Shown: in pieces, positions 7,272 through 14,116 of the stretch | Layout of the letters: each line of letters begins with the position of its first letter | Position numbering within the stretch: position 1 is the first letter of the stretch | Origin: JBFGFG01 sp041627475 | GTDB taxonomy: Bacteria; Actinomycetota; Nitriliruptoria; Nitriliruptorales; Nitriliruptoraceae | DNA length: 23,431 nt | NCBI GenBank assembly: GCA_041627475.1 | Contig: JBFKQZ010000015.1 | Span: forward strand, 1-23,431 | Direction: 5' to 3' | Made by a program: the position numbers and the translations under genes | The notes under the pieces: generated by a model | The model's database searches: none | What the model saw: the letters and a program-made list of their open reading frames with translations, nothing else | Told to the model about the DNA's origin: nothing

Positions 7272-8210
7272 CTACGCCCAGAGGGTCCCGCTGATGCGCT
7301 CGGCGATCTCGTCGGCGTCCCCCGGTGCGTAGGCACCGGTCGAGAGGTACTTCCACCCACCGTCCGGGCTCAGCGCCACGACCTTCGACCCCTCGGGAAG
7401 ACGCTTGCACACGCGGATCGCGACGTGCAGCGACGCGCCCGTCGACACCCCGGCGAAGATCCCCTCCTCGGCGGCGAGGCGCCGGGTCATGGTGAGCGCC
7501 TTGCGCGAGTTGACCTTGATGCGGCTGTCGAGCACGTCGATGTCGAGCACCTCGGGGACGTAGCCCTCGTCGAGGTTGCGCAGCCCGTAGACCAGGTCGC
7601 CGTACTCGGGCTCCGCGGCGTAGACCTTGATCGACGGGTCGTACTGCTTCAGCCGCTTGCCCGCGCCCGTCACGGTGCCGCCCGTGCCCAGACCTGCGAC
7701 GAACGCGGCGACGTCGGGCAGGTCGCTGATGATCTCGGGCGCCGTCGTCTCGTAGTGCGCCAGCGGGTTGGCCGGGTTGCCGTACTGGAACGGCATGAAG
7801 ACGTCCGGGTCCTCCGCAGCGAGCTCCTGGGCCATGAGCACGCTGCCGTTGGAGCCCTGGTCGGCCGGCGAGTAGACGATGTCCGCGCCGTAGAGCTGCA
7901 GGATCTGCTTGCGCTCCTCGGACGTGTTCTCGGGCATGACACACGTCAGCGGGTGCCCGAGGACACGGCAGAGCGCTGCCAGCGCGATGCCGGTGTTGCC
8001 ACTCGTCGGCTCCATGACCCGCTGCCCCTCGCGCAGCGAGCCGTCCTTGCGGGCGTGCTCGAGCAGCGAACGTGCGACACGGTCCTTCACCGAGCCGGTC
8101 GGGTTGTGGCCCTCGAGCTTGAGGTAGACCTGGTAGCCATCGGGCGACAGGTTCGGCAGCCCCACCAACGGGGTGTTGCCGATCGCCTGGCTGACGTCGT
8201 CGAAGCGCAC
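7272..8210 (-). CDS. cysM: cysteine synthase CysM, sulfur-carrier dependent
   Basis: A 312-residue PLP enzyme of the cysteine synthase family. PLP lysine is Lys42 in NPTGSVKDR, the substrate loop is TSGNTG at 69-74, the phosphate cup is GTGGT at 175-179, and Ser256 lies in GVSTGA. The segment YGLRNLDEGYVPE (208-220) and the C-terminal GGWKYLSTGAY...LWA closely resemble M. tuberculosis CysM. There the arginine matching Arg211 selects O-phosphoserine, and the sulfur donor is the CysO thiocarboxylate. I therefore call it the CysO-dependent enzyme rather than sulfide-dependent CysK. The GTG at 8210 is 7 bases after the cysO stop; the frame is open further upstream, but that lead is cysO read in another frame. 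Interlocking repeats follow the stop. Confidence 0.95.
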   Translation of the reverse strand: MRFDDVSQAIGNTPLVGLPNLSPDGYQVYLKLEGHNPTGSVKDRVARSLLEHARKDGSLREGQRVMEPTSGNTGIALAALCRVLGHPLTCVMPENTSEERKQILQLYGADIVYSPADQGSNGSVLMAQELAAEDPDVFMPFQYGNPANPLAHYETTAPEIISDLPDVAAFVAGLGTGGTVTGAGKRLKQYDPSIKVYAAEPEYGDLVYGLRNLDEGYVPEVLDIDVLDSRIKVNSRKALTMTRRLAAEEGIFAGVSTGASLHVAIRVCKRLPEGSKVVALSPDGGWKYLSTGAYAPGDADEIAERISGTLWA

Positions 8211-8217
8211 GTGCGGC

Positions 8218-8493
8218 TCAGGCGCTCCCGCCGGCGACCGCCGGCATGATCGCGATCTCGTCGTCGGGCTCCACCGGCGAGTCGAGACCGTCGATGTAGC
8301 GGATGTCCTCGTCCTCGACGTAGACGTTGATGAACCCGCGGACCTTGCCGTCCTCGAGCAGCTGGTCACCGAGACCGGGGTGCTCGTCGATCAGGGCGGC
8401 GAAGACCTCGCCGACGGTGTCGCCATCGGCGTCGACCTTGGCGTTGCCGTCGGTGTGCTTGCGCAGCACGGTGGGGATGCGAACGGTTGGCAT
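8218..8493 (-). CDS. cysO: CysO-like ubiquitin-fold sulfur carrier with C-terminal extension
   Basis: A 91-residue MoaD/ThiS-type beta-grasp protein. MPTVRIPTVLRKHTDGN at the start, FINVYVEDEDIRY (54-66) and the tail IMPAVAGG (82-89) match M. tuberculosis CysO closely. In that protein the C-terminal Gly is adenylated and converted to a thiocarboxylate by MoeZ, then donates sulfur to O-phosphoserine on CysM. Here two residues, Ser90-Ala91, follow the Gly-Gly, so the carrier should need trimming before activation. The Mec-type protease encoded at 10915-11412 is an obvious candidate. The ATG at 8493 has only a weak AAGG upstream. cysM follows after 7 bases, so the two are surely cotranscribed. 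No moeZ is in the window. Confidence 0.95.
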   Translation of the reverse strand: MPTVRIPTVLRKHTDGNAKVDADGDTVGEVFAALIDEHPGLGDQLLEDGKVRGFINVYVEDEDIRYIDGLDSPVEPDDEIAIMPAVAGGSA

Positions 8494-8528
8494 GGCTCGT
8501 TGTGCCTTGCGGGGAGGAAGTGGGAGGA

Positions 8529-8534
8529 ACGGTA
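8529..8534 (-). promoter_or_regulatory. -10-like TACCGT before cysO
   Basis: Minus-strand TACCGT in GGCTACCGTTCC, giving a leader of roughly 30 bases to the cysO ATG. It shares a 126-base divergent gap with the plus-strand glycosylase gene. No clear -35 is visible. Confidence 0.45.
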
Positions 8535-8606
8535 GCCACCGGTCCGGGTCGACCGGCAGGACCGCGTGGTGGGAACGCGCGGAACCGTGCGCAGCGTCCC
8601 GCCGCC

Positions 8607-8612
8607 TACGGT
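8607..8612 (+). promoter_or_regulatory. -10-like TACGGT, probable leaderless start
   Basis: TACGGT ends 7 bases before the GTG at 8620, so the expected transcription start is at or next to the start codon. There is no Shine-Dalgarno sequence before that GTG, which supports a leaderless message. Confidence 0.45.
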
Positions 8613-8619
8613 CCGTGCG

Positions 8620-9822
8620 GTGACCGCCACCACCACGATCGACCGCGCCCGCCGGCTCGCGCTGGCCGGGCAGGGGCTCCACGAGCCCCGGCCCGACCGC
8701 GTCGACGTCCGCCACCTGCGCGCGGTCATGCGCCGCAACCACGTCGTCCAGCTCGACTCGGTGAGCGTGACCGCGCGCGCCCACGAGATGCCGTTCTGGT
8801 CGCGCCTCGGCCACCACGACGCGGCGCGACGCGACGCCTGGCTGTGGGACGGCGCCGAGAACGTCGAGATCATCGCGCACGAGCAGTCGGTCGTGCCGGT
8901 CGAGCTGTGGCCACTCTTCGCCGACGAGCGGGTCGACCGGCACCGCTGGAAGGCCGTCGAGCGGCTGCGCCAGGAGCGGCCCGGGTACGTCGAGGACGTG
9001 CTGCGCCAGGTCACCGAACGCGGACCGCTCCAGACGGGCGAGCTCGAGGACGGCGGTGGCCCGCGTGGCACGGGGATGTGGGGCTGGAGCCCCGGTCGCA
9101 TGGCCCTCGCGTGGCTGCACGCGCGCGGTCGGCTCGCGATCACCCGCGACACCGCCTTCCGGATCAGCTACGACCTCGTCGAGCGCGTGCTGCCCGCGGC
9201 CGTGCTCGAGGCCGAGGAACCTCCGGTCGAGGAGGCGCACCGCCGGCTGCTGCTGCTGGCGGCGCGGGCCCACGGGATCGGCACGGCGAAGGACCTGGCG
9301 GACCACTGGCGCCTGAACGTCCGCGGGCGGCGCGACCTGCGTGGCGTCGGGGCGCTGCTGGAGGACCTCGCCGACGAGGGCGCCCTGGTGCGGACGCGCG
9401 TCCGTGGCACCGACGACCTCTGGTACCGACACCCGGAGGTCCCGATGCCGCGCGAGGTCACCGGGGCACGGCTGCTGAACCCGTTCGACCCGCTCGTCTG
9501 GTTCCGCCCGCGCCTCGAACGACTCTGGGACTTCGACTACCGCATCGAGATCTACGTGCCCCGCGACCAGCGGCGCTGGGGCTACTACGTGCTGCCGTTC
9601 CTGCTCGACGGCGAACTCGTGGGGCGGGTCGACCTGAAGGCGGACCGGGGTGCGGGGCGACTGCAGGTCGCCGCGTCGTGGGTCGAGGTGGGGCACGACC
9701 CGGAGCGTGTCGCCCGGGAGCTCGCGCGGGAACTGCACGAGCACGCGCGCTGGCACGGGTGCTCGGACGTGGAGGTCGCACCGGAGGGTGATCTCGCGAC
9801 CGCGCTCGGGCGCCACGTCTGA
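8620..9822 (+). CDS. YcaQ/AlkX-like winged-helix DNA glycosylase
   Basis: A 400-residue protein of the HTH_42 (YcaQ/AlkZ) family, winged-helix proteins that excise damaged bases and unhook interstrand crosslinks. The catalytic motif of the YcaQ/AlkX branch, Gln-hydrophobic-Asp, is present as QLD at 44-46 within VVQLDSVSVTARAHE, followed by FWSRLG (59-64). The AlkZ branch has a second Gln instead of Asp, so this is the crosslink-type branch. The aromatic segment FDPLVWFRPRLERLWDFDY (about 290-310) is also typical of the family. I prefer the GTG at 8620 to the frame's earlier ATG at 8566, because a -10-like element lies between them and the protein then starts like its relatives. A DICT-domain gene follows 5 to 77 bases later, depending on its start. 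No toxin cluster is adjacent, so a general repair role is likelier than self-resistance. Confidence 0.88.
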   Translation: MTATTTIDRARRLALAGQGLHEPRPDRVDVRHLRAVMRRNHVVQLDSVSVTARAHEMPFWSRLGHHDAARRDAWLWDGAENVEIIAHEQSVVPVELWPLFADERVDRHRWKAVERLRQERPGYVEDVLRQVTERGPLQTGELEDGGGPRGTGMWGWSPGRMALAWLHARGRLAITRDTAFRISYDLVERVLPAAVLEAEEPPVEEAHRRLLLLAARAHGIGTAKDLADHWRLNVRGRRDLRGVGALLEDLADEGALVRTRVRGTDDLWYRHPEVPMPREVTGARLLNPFDPLVWFRPRLERLWDFDYRIEIYVPRDQRRWGYYVLPFLLDGELVGRVDLKADRGAGRLQVAASWVEVGHDPERVARELARELHEHARWHGCSDVEVAPEGDLATALGRHV

Positions 9823-9875
9823 CACCAGTGGCCGACCGGCCGCCGAACGTTCATCTCCGTGGCACGCTCGCCGAC

Positions 9876-9909
9876 AGGAGCGGTGACCGACGAGGAGCGG
9901 TGACGGACG
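9876..9909 (+). repeat. 17-bp tandem duplication carrying RBS and GTG
   Basis: Two adjacent 17-base units (9876-9892 and 9893-9909) differ by one base. Each holds AGGAG followed by CGGTG. The GTG in the first copy (9882) is out of frame with the downstream gene and the one in the second (9900) is in frame. Confidence 0.8.
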
Positions 9910-10913
9910 TGGCCGGGTGGCGCGCAGCGGACCAGGAGCCTGTGGCCTCGCGGGCGGCGATCGCCCGCGGGATGGAGGCGCTCGCCCTGGCCGTGGAGAA
10001 CCTCGCCGCGGACGGTGACCGTCCCGTGGTGACCGCCTGCTGGCAGGACGCTGCGTACCTCGACGTGCCGACCGGGCTCCTCGAGCGACTCGCCGCGACC
10101 TGCTCCCTCGTCGTCGCCTGCGTGGGTCGGGCCGACCTGCCCGACGGGGCCGAGGGTGTCGAGCTCGAACGGGACGACCCGCTGGCGGCGGAGTGGTCCC
10201 TCGTCGCCACCTCCCCGCGCGGTGGGGCCGCCCTGGTCGCCAACGAGGTGCCGGCGACGCTGCCTGCCTCCACCGTCGAGGGCGGTCGGGCCTTCCGGTA
10301 CGACGCGACCGACGACCCCCGCGTCGTCGTCGCGCACGCGCGTCGGCTCCAGCGGATCTTCGGTGCGCGCCTCGACCCGGAGGTCGCCGTGCAGTTCGCG
10401 GCGGCGACAACCGCTGTCGGCGCGACGATCGAGGGCAGCGAGCACGTCGACCGGCTCACCGAGGCCGTCGACGACGCGATCAACGCCGCGGACGACGCGC
10501 GGCGTGACGAGGTCGACCACCAGCGTGACACCGGTGGCCTCGCCGGGCTGGCCGCGTGGCTCGGCGACGCGGGGCCGCGCGCACCCAGCCTCGGCATGAT
10601 CGTGGTGCGCTGCGGCGAGCCGGGGCTGACGGGCGCGCTGCGGCGCCACGCCCGCGAGATCGGTCGTGTGGGCGACATCATCGTCGACGTACCGCCCGAC
10701 GCCGCCATGCTCGTCGCGCCGGGACTCGACGACGGCGCACTCGCGAACCGCGCCGACGACGTCTGCGCGCTGCTCGCCGAGGTGCTCTCCACGGCCGACG
10801 TCGACGCCATCGCCGTCGACGTCCCCGCGGAGCACGCCCGGCACGACCTCGTGGGCAACCTCGGTACCGCCCTCGCCCAGCTGCACCAGCGGGCGGCGAG
10901 CACGACCGGCTGA
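9900..10913 (+). CDS. DICT-domain protein with degenerate GGDEF-like C-terminus
   Basis: A cytoplasmic protein of 337 residues from this start. Residues about 40-170 resemble the DICT sensory domain (PF10069), with the features DDPLAAEWSLVATSP (92-106) and GGAALVANE (108-116). DICT domains are known next to diguanylate cyclases and two-component or DNA-binding modules. After a charged helix (about 180-212), residues 228-300 follow the spacing of a GGDEF domain: Asp259 and the run to Pro274-Gly275 align, but the RYGGDEF-type signature is replaced by Asp-Val-Pro-Pro-Asp-Ala-Ala (263-269). Cyclase activity is therefore not expected. Start choice is uncertain: GTG at 9828 (no RBS), 9900 (AGGAG very close) or 9909 (AGGAG 11 bases away). 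It follows the glycosylase gene and converges on mec with one base between stop codons. Function is unknown; light or redox sensing has been suggested for DICT. Confidence 0.72.
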   Translation: MTDVAGWRAADQEPVASRAAIARGMEALALAVENLAADGDRPVVTACWQDAAYLDVPTGLLERLAATCSLVVACVGRADLPDGAEGVELERDDPLAAEWSLVATSPRGGAALVANEVPATLPASTVEGGRAFRYDATDDPRVVVAHARRLQRIFGARLDPEVAVQFAAATTAVGATIEGSEHVDRLTEAVDDAINAADDARRDEVDHQRDTGGLAGLAAWLGDAGPRAPSLGMIVVRCGEPGLTGALRRHAREIGRVGDIIVDVPPDAAMLVAPGLDDGALANRADDVCALLAEVLSTADVDAIAVDVPAEHARHDLVGNLGTALAQLHQRAASTTG

Positions 10914-10914
10914 G

Positions 10915-11412
10915 TCAGGCCGTCGCCGGCTCGACCAGCTCGACGACGCGCTCGGTGACCTCGCCGTCGAGGATCCGGAACGCGCGGATGTCCGGGGCGT
11001 CGCGGTCCTGCAGCGTCACGATGGCATAGGTGGCCTCGGGGTACGCGGCGAGCCGGATGTCCGTCGCCGACGGGTAGGCCTGGGTGTGGGTGTGGCTGTG
11101 GTAGATCACGAGGCCGAGCTCGTCGTCCTCGATCTCCCGCATGGCCTTCAGCATCTGCTTGGCATCCATGACGTAGTACGTCATCGAGCGCTCGGCGTTG
11201 TCGATCGGGAAGTGCCGGATCGTGCCGTCCGCCTCGATGCCGAGCAGGCCGCAGACCTCGAACGGGTAGTCGGACTCGGCGTGCGCGACCAACGCGTCCC
11301 ACGTGACGCGGTCGATGCGGAGCGGTTCGTCCACGGCTGGTGCCCCTGCGCTGGCCGCACCGGACGGTACCGAGGAGCCCCGGACCGCCCGTCGGCGCCA
11401 CGGCCACCTCAT
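10915..11412 (-). CDS. mec: JAMM metalloprotease, Mec/CysO peptidase
   Basis: A 165-residue Mov34/MPN zinc peptidase. The full JAMM signature is present: Glu52 in FEVCGLL, then His105-Ser-His107, seven residues, Ser115, two residues, Asp118. M. tuberculosis Mec (Rv1334) releases cysteine from the CysO-cysteine adduct, and this protein matches it over FPIDNAERS, VIYHSHT and AYPSATD. It may also trim the Ser-Ala tail of the CysO here (inference). The ATG at 11412 overlaps the DUF1295 stop as ATGA with GGAAG upstream. The basic N-terminal 26 residues are not in the mycobacterial protein, so a GTG at 11334, with its own TACCGT at 11364-11369, is a credible alternative. It is separated from cysO by two opposite-strand genes. 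Confidence 0.93.
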   Translation of the reverse strand: MRWPWRRRAVRGSSVPSGAASAGAPAVDEPLRIDRVTWDALVAHAESDYPFEVCGLLGIEADGTIRHFPIDNAERSMTYYVMDAKQMLKAMREIEDDELGLVIYHSHTHTQAYPSATDIRLAAYPEATYAIVTLQDRDAPDIRAFRILDGEVTERVVELVEPATA

Positions 11413-12197
11413 GCCGGCTTCCGGGGGCCCGGGAAGAAGGCGTTGGTGCGGCGCACGTACTCGTCGTACCCCTCGCGCTTGGCGTCCTTCTTCGCCATGA
11501 CCTTGTCGGTCATGGCGACGCCCGACACGCGCACGATCATCAGCCCCATCAGGACGACGCTGTAGAGGCCCCACCACGCGCCCGACGCGACGCTGACCAA
11601 CGAGAAGCCGAGCCAGACCACGGTGTCGCCGAAGTAGTTGGGGTGACGCGTGTACCGCCACAGCCCCTGGTCCATGACCTTGCCCCGGTTCGACGGGTCG
11701 GCGAGGAAGCGCGTCAGCTGCCAGTCCCCCACCGCCTCGAAGTAGAGGCCCACGAGGAACACCGCCACGGCGACGGCGTCCAGCCAGTTGAGCCCGTCGC
11801 CGGTGCGGACCATCGGGTAGTACAGCGCCCCACCGATGACCCAGGCGAGGACGGCCTGGAGCCAGAAGACGGTCACGAGGCTGCGCCACGGGAACGTGCC
11901 GGGGTTGCGCTTCCGCATCATCGCGTAGCGCTTGTCCTCGCCCTCCCCCCAGTTGCGCCAGGTGATGTAGCCGCTCAGCCGGATCGACCACGCCGCGACC
12001 ATGGCGAGGAGCAGCCACTGCCGCGCCTCGAGGCCGTCGCCGAGCGCGGCCCAGACCACGGCCTCGACGAGGAACAGCAGGCCCCAGATCCGGTCGACCA
12101 GCGAGACGTCCTCCCGCACGTACGACCCGACCCACACGACGGTCGCGAGCGCGATGCCGCCGGCGAGCCCCAGCAGGTTGATGGTCAGGTCGGACAC
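11409..12197 (-). CDS. DUF1295 membrane protein (steroid reductase/ICMT-like)
   Basis: A 262-residue integral membrane protein with about six to seven hydrophobic helices (near 8-25, 34-52, 60-78, 106-128, 138-156, 192-225). The DUF1295 hallmarks are present: VDRIWG (34-39), EAVGDWQLTRF (154-164), and the cofactor-side motif RYTRHPNYFGD (181-191) shared with steroid 5-alpha reductases and isoprenylcysteine methyltransferases. The C-terminus ends with the usual charged YDEYVRRTNAFFPGPRK. The family is predicted to act on lipids as a reductase or methyltransferase; the substrate is unknown. The GTG at 12197 has GAGGAGG 5 bases upstream. It follows the SCO6745-like gene after 58 bases and overlaps mec by 4, so the three probably form one transcript. 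Confidence 0.9.
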   Translation of the reverse strand: MSDLTINLLGLAGGIALATVVWVGSYVREDVSLVDRIWGLLFLVEAVVWAALGDGLEARQWLLLAMVAAWSIRLSGYITWRNWGEGEDKRYAMMRKRNPGTFPWRSLVTVFWLQAVLAWVIGGALYYPMVRTGDGLNWLDAVAVAVFLVGLYFEAVGDWQLTRFLADPSNRGKVMDQGLWRYTRHPNYFGDTVVWLGFSLVSVASGAWWGLYSVVLMGLMIVRVSGVAMTDKVMAKKDAKREGYDEYVRRTNAFFPGPRKPA

Positions 12198-12255
12198 GGT
12201 GCCTCCTCGCCGCGGCGTTCGGAACAGGCTGCCACGCCGGTCGGGTCGCGCGCAG

Positions 12256-13116
12256 TCAGCCCGGGAACGTCTCGGGCATCGGCGCCGGACGCTTGTAGCC
12301 GCCGTTGTCGTTGAGCGCCTGCGCGAGCGGGCGCGCGAGGTCGAAGAGCCGCTCGGTGGCGTCGCGGCCGAGCTGCTCGTACGGCGCCGCGGCGAGACGG
12401 TCGGTCATCTCCTCGACCGCGTTGCGCTCGCGCTCGCCCTCCTCCGTCAGCGTGCCGTCGTCCGCCATCCAGCCGCGGTCCCGCAGCCGCTCCTCGGCGG
12501 CCGCCCAGACGTCCTCGTCCCAGCCCCGGCTGGCCTTGAGGAACCGGTCCGACACCGTCGACTGCCATGCCGCGTACAGCGCGAGCGCGTCGACCGGGCC
12601 GAGCTCGGCCACCACGAGCGCCGCGATGTGGCCGTCACCGCGGTGCTCGCGCAGGACGGTGAGCGCCTGCCACGCCCGCGCGAAGGGCTGCTCGGGCAGC
12701 TCGACCCCGGCGTTCGCCGCCGCCAGCGGCCGCCCCGCCAGGTCGAGGCCGTCCGCGGCGCGCAGGGCGAGGTCGGTGAGCTCGTCGAGCCCCTCGGTGG
12801 GGGCGTCGACGCGCTCGTACACGGCCTGGATGCCACGGAAGCGCGCTGCGAGGACCTCGGCGGGCGAGGCGATGTCCCACGCGGACGGGAGCGCGTAGCG
12901 GTGCAGCGCCGGGTTGAAGTTGTAGAACGTCGCGATCGCGACCTCGGGCCCCACGGGACCGAAGGGCGCGGCCCGACCGGCGACGTAGCCCTGGCCACGG
13001 GGTTCGAGACCGAGTGCCTCGAACTCGTCCTGCACCTCGGGGCACAGGTACGCGATGGCGTGGACGAGCTCGGTCACGGTGTGGACGGCACGGACCTGCT
13101 CGAGCGTGACGATCAT
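12256..13116 (-). CDS. SCO6745-like helix-turn-helix family protein
   Basis: A 286-residue protein resembling the SCO6745 family (HTH_67), widespread in actinobacteria and of unknown function. Typical features are HAIAYLCPEVQDEFEALGL near residues 19-37, ATFYNFNPALHRYALPSAWD (about 62-81), a central helical region, and a C-terminal winged-helix-like segment: RLRDRGWMADDGTLTEEG, then RNAVEEMTDRLAAAPYEQLG. There is no signal peptide or membrane helix. Despite the HTH in the family name, DNA binding is not established. The ATG at 13116 has GAGGAG 7 bases upstream. It is the first gene of the minus-strand set SCO6745-DUF1295-mec and is divergent from the SDR gene, with a shared 71-base promoter region. 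Confidence 0.85.
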   Translation of the reverse strand: MIVTLEQVRAVHTVTELVHAIAYLCPEVQDEFEALGLEPRGQGYVAGRAAPFGPVGPEVAIATFYNFNPALHRYALPSAWDIASPAEVLAARFRGIQAVYERVDAPTEGLDELTDLALRAADGLDLAGRPLAAANAGVELPEQPFARAWQALTVLREHRGDGHIAALVVAELGPVDALALYAAWQSTVSDRFLKASRGWDEDVWAAAEERLRDRGWMADDGTLTEEGERERNAVEEMTDRLAAAPYEQLGRDATERLFDLARPLAQALNDNGGYKRPAPMPETFPG

Positions 13117-13157
13117 CCAGTGGCTCCTCGGACGGTGTGGCACGACGCGGTCGGGGC

Positions 13158-13163
13158 ACCGTA
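13158..13163 (-). promoter_or_regulatory. -10-like TACGGT before the SCO6745-like gene
   Basis: Minus-strand TACGGT within CACCACTACGGT, giving a leader of about 35 bases to the ATG at 13116. Its context matches the element before the metallo-hydrolase gene (CACCACTACCGT). It lies in the divergent gap with the SDR gene. Confidence 0.45.
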
Positions 13164-13187
13164 GTGGTGACGACGAGGAGCACACCC

Positions 13188-13856
13188 ATGGCACGCATCA
13201 CGATCGCTGGCGGACACGGGCAGATCGCCCTGCTGCTGGGCGAACGGCTGACGGCACGCGGCGACGAGGTCGTCGGGCTGATCCGCAAGGAGGAGCAGGC
13301 CGACGACCTGCGGGAGCGGGGCATCGAGCCCGCCCTGCTCGACCTCGAGGCCGCCGACGTCGACGGGTACGCCGCCGCCATCGCCGGCAGCGACGCCGTC
13401 GTGTTCGCAGCGGGGGCCGGGCCCGGCAGTGGCGCTGCCCGCAAGGAGACGGTGGACTTCGGCGCAGCCGTGAAGCTGCGCCGGGCCGCCGAGCAGGCCG
13501 GCGTCCAGCGCTACGTCATGGTCTCGGCGATGGGGACGGACGACCCGCCCGCCGACGACGACGTGTTCAGCGTCTACCTCCGGGCCAAGGCGCGGGCGGA
13601 CGCGGATCTCGCCGACAGCGACCTCGCCTGGACGATCGTGCGCCCGGGGCGCCTCACCGACGACGAGGCCACCGGACGGGTCGCGGCAGCCCGGCACGTG
13701 GAGCGCGGTGAGGTCCCGCGCGCCGACGTGGCGGCCGTCCTCGCCGCGTCCCTGGCCGACGAGCACACGATCGGGCGCGTCTTCGAGGTGGTCGCCGGGG
13801 ACGAGCCGGTCGAGGACGCACTCTCGACCCTCGACGATGCATCTGCAGTGTTCTGA
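13188..13856 (+). CDS. atypical SDR, NAD(P)H-binding oxidoreductase
   Basis: A 222-residue Rossmann-fold protein of the atypical short-chain dehydrogenase type (NmrA/SDR_a5-like). The nucleotide motif is AGGHGQIA at 7-14, Ser113 lies in VMVSAMGT, and Tyr130-x3-Lys134 in VYLRAKARA gives a normal Ser-Tyr-Lys set. VRPGRLTDD (151-159) is the family's substrate-side segment. Such proteins are either small oxidoreductases or NAD(P)H sensors; the substrate is unknown. The ATG at 13188 has GAGGAG 7 bases upstream, which excludes the longer frame from 13137. It is divergent from the SCO6745-like gene and followed by an unusually GC-poor gap. Confidence 0.92.
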   Translation: MARITIAGGHGQIALLLGERLTARGDEVVGLIRKEEQADDLRERGIEPALLDLEAADVDGYAAAIAGSDAVVFAAGAGPGSGAARKETVDFGAAVKLRRAAEQAGVQRYVMVSAMGTDDPPADDDVFSVYLRAKARADADLADSDLAWTIVRPGRLTDDEATGRVAAARHVERGEVPRADVAAVLAASLADEHTIGRVFEVVAGDEPVEDALSTLDDASAVF

Positions 13857-13896
13857 GTCGAGATTTCTGACCTTCAAGTAGAGGTTGAGTGTGCGT

Positions 13897-13926
13897 TGCT
13901 CGTGATCTGTCAGGACATCACGAGCA
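13897..13926. repeat. perfect 10-bp inverted repeat, 10-base loop
   Basis: TGCTCGTGAT (13897-13906) and ATCACGAGCA (13917-13926) are exact complements around CTGTCAGGAC. It begins 41 bases past the SDR stop. It could be a terminator without a T-tract, an operator or a mobile-element end. Confidence 0.6.
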
Positions 13927-14116
13927 CTTGGTGCACGGACGAGCGCCGGTCTGCGGTGCGAACCTCACCTGCCACCAGAGGGTGAGACTTTCCGATCGTG
14001 CTGGCCCGGGAGGGACGACGCACCAGATCGCCGCCTGCGAGGCGTGGCCGCGGTGCTGCGGGCGGTAGCGCTGACGGGCCGCCTGCTCCCCCAGCGGCCG
14101 TCCTGGCCGCATCCCG

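Noticed and set aside
8620..9822. YcaQ-like gene as self-resistance for a natural-product cluster
   Set aside because: AlkZ-type relatives can do this, but the QLD motif points to the general YcaQ/AlkX branch and no biosynthetic genes are in the window.
8494..10410. In-frame upstream extension of cysO on the minus strand
   Set aside because: It would precede the clean MPTVRIPT start, runs antisense to two good genes and is low-complexity.
13857..13985. Open frame continuing 42 codons past the SDR stop codon in the same frame
   Set aside because: Composition and GC content differ sharply from the gene, there is no start or RBS, and no family is recognised. A readthrough product has no support.
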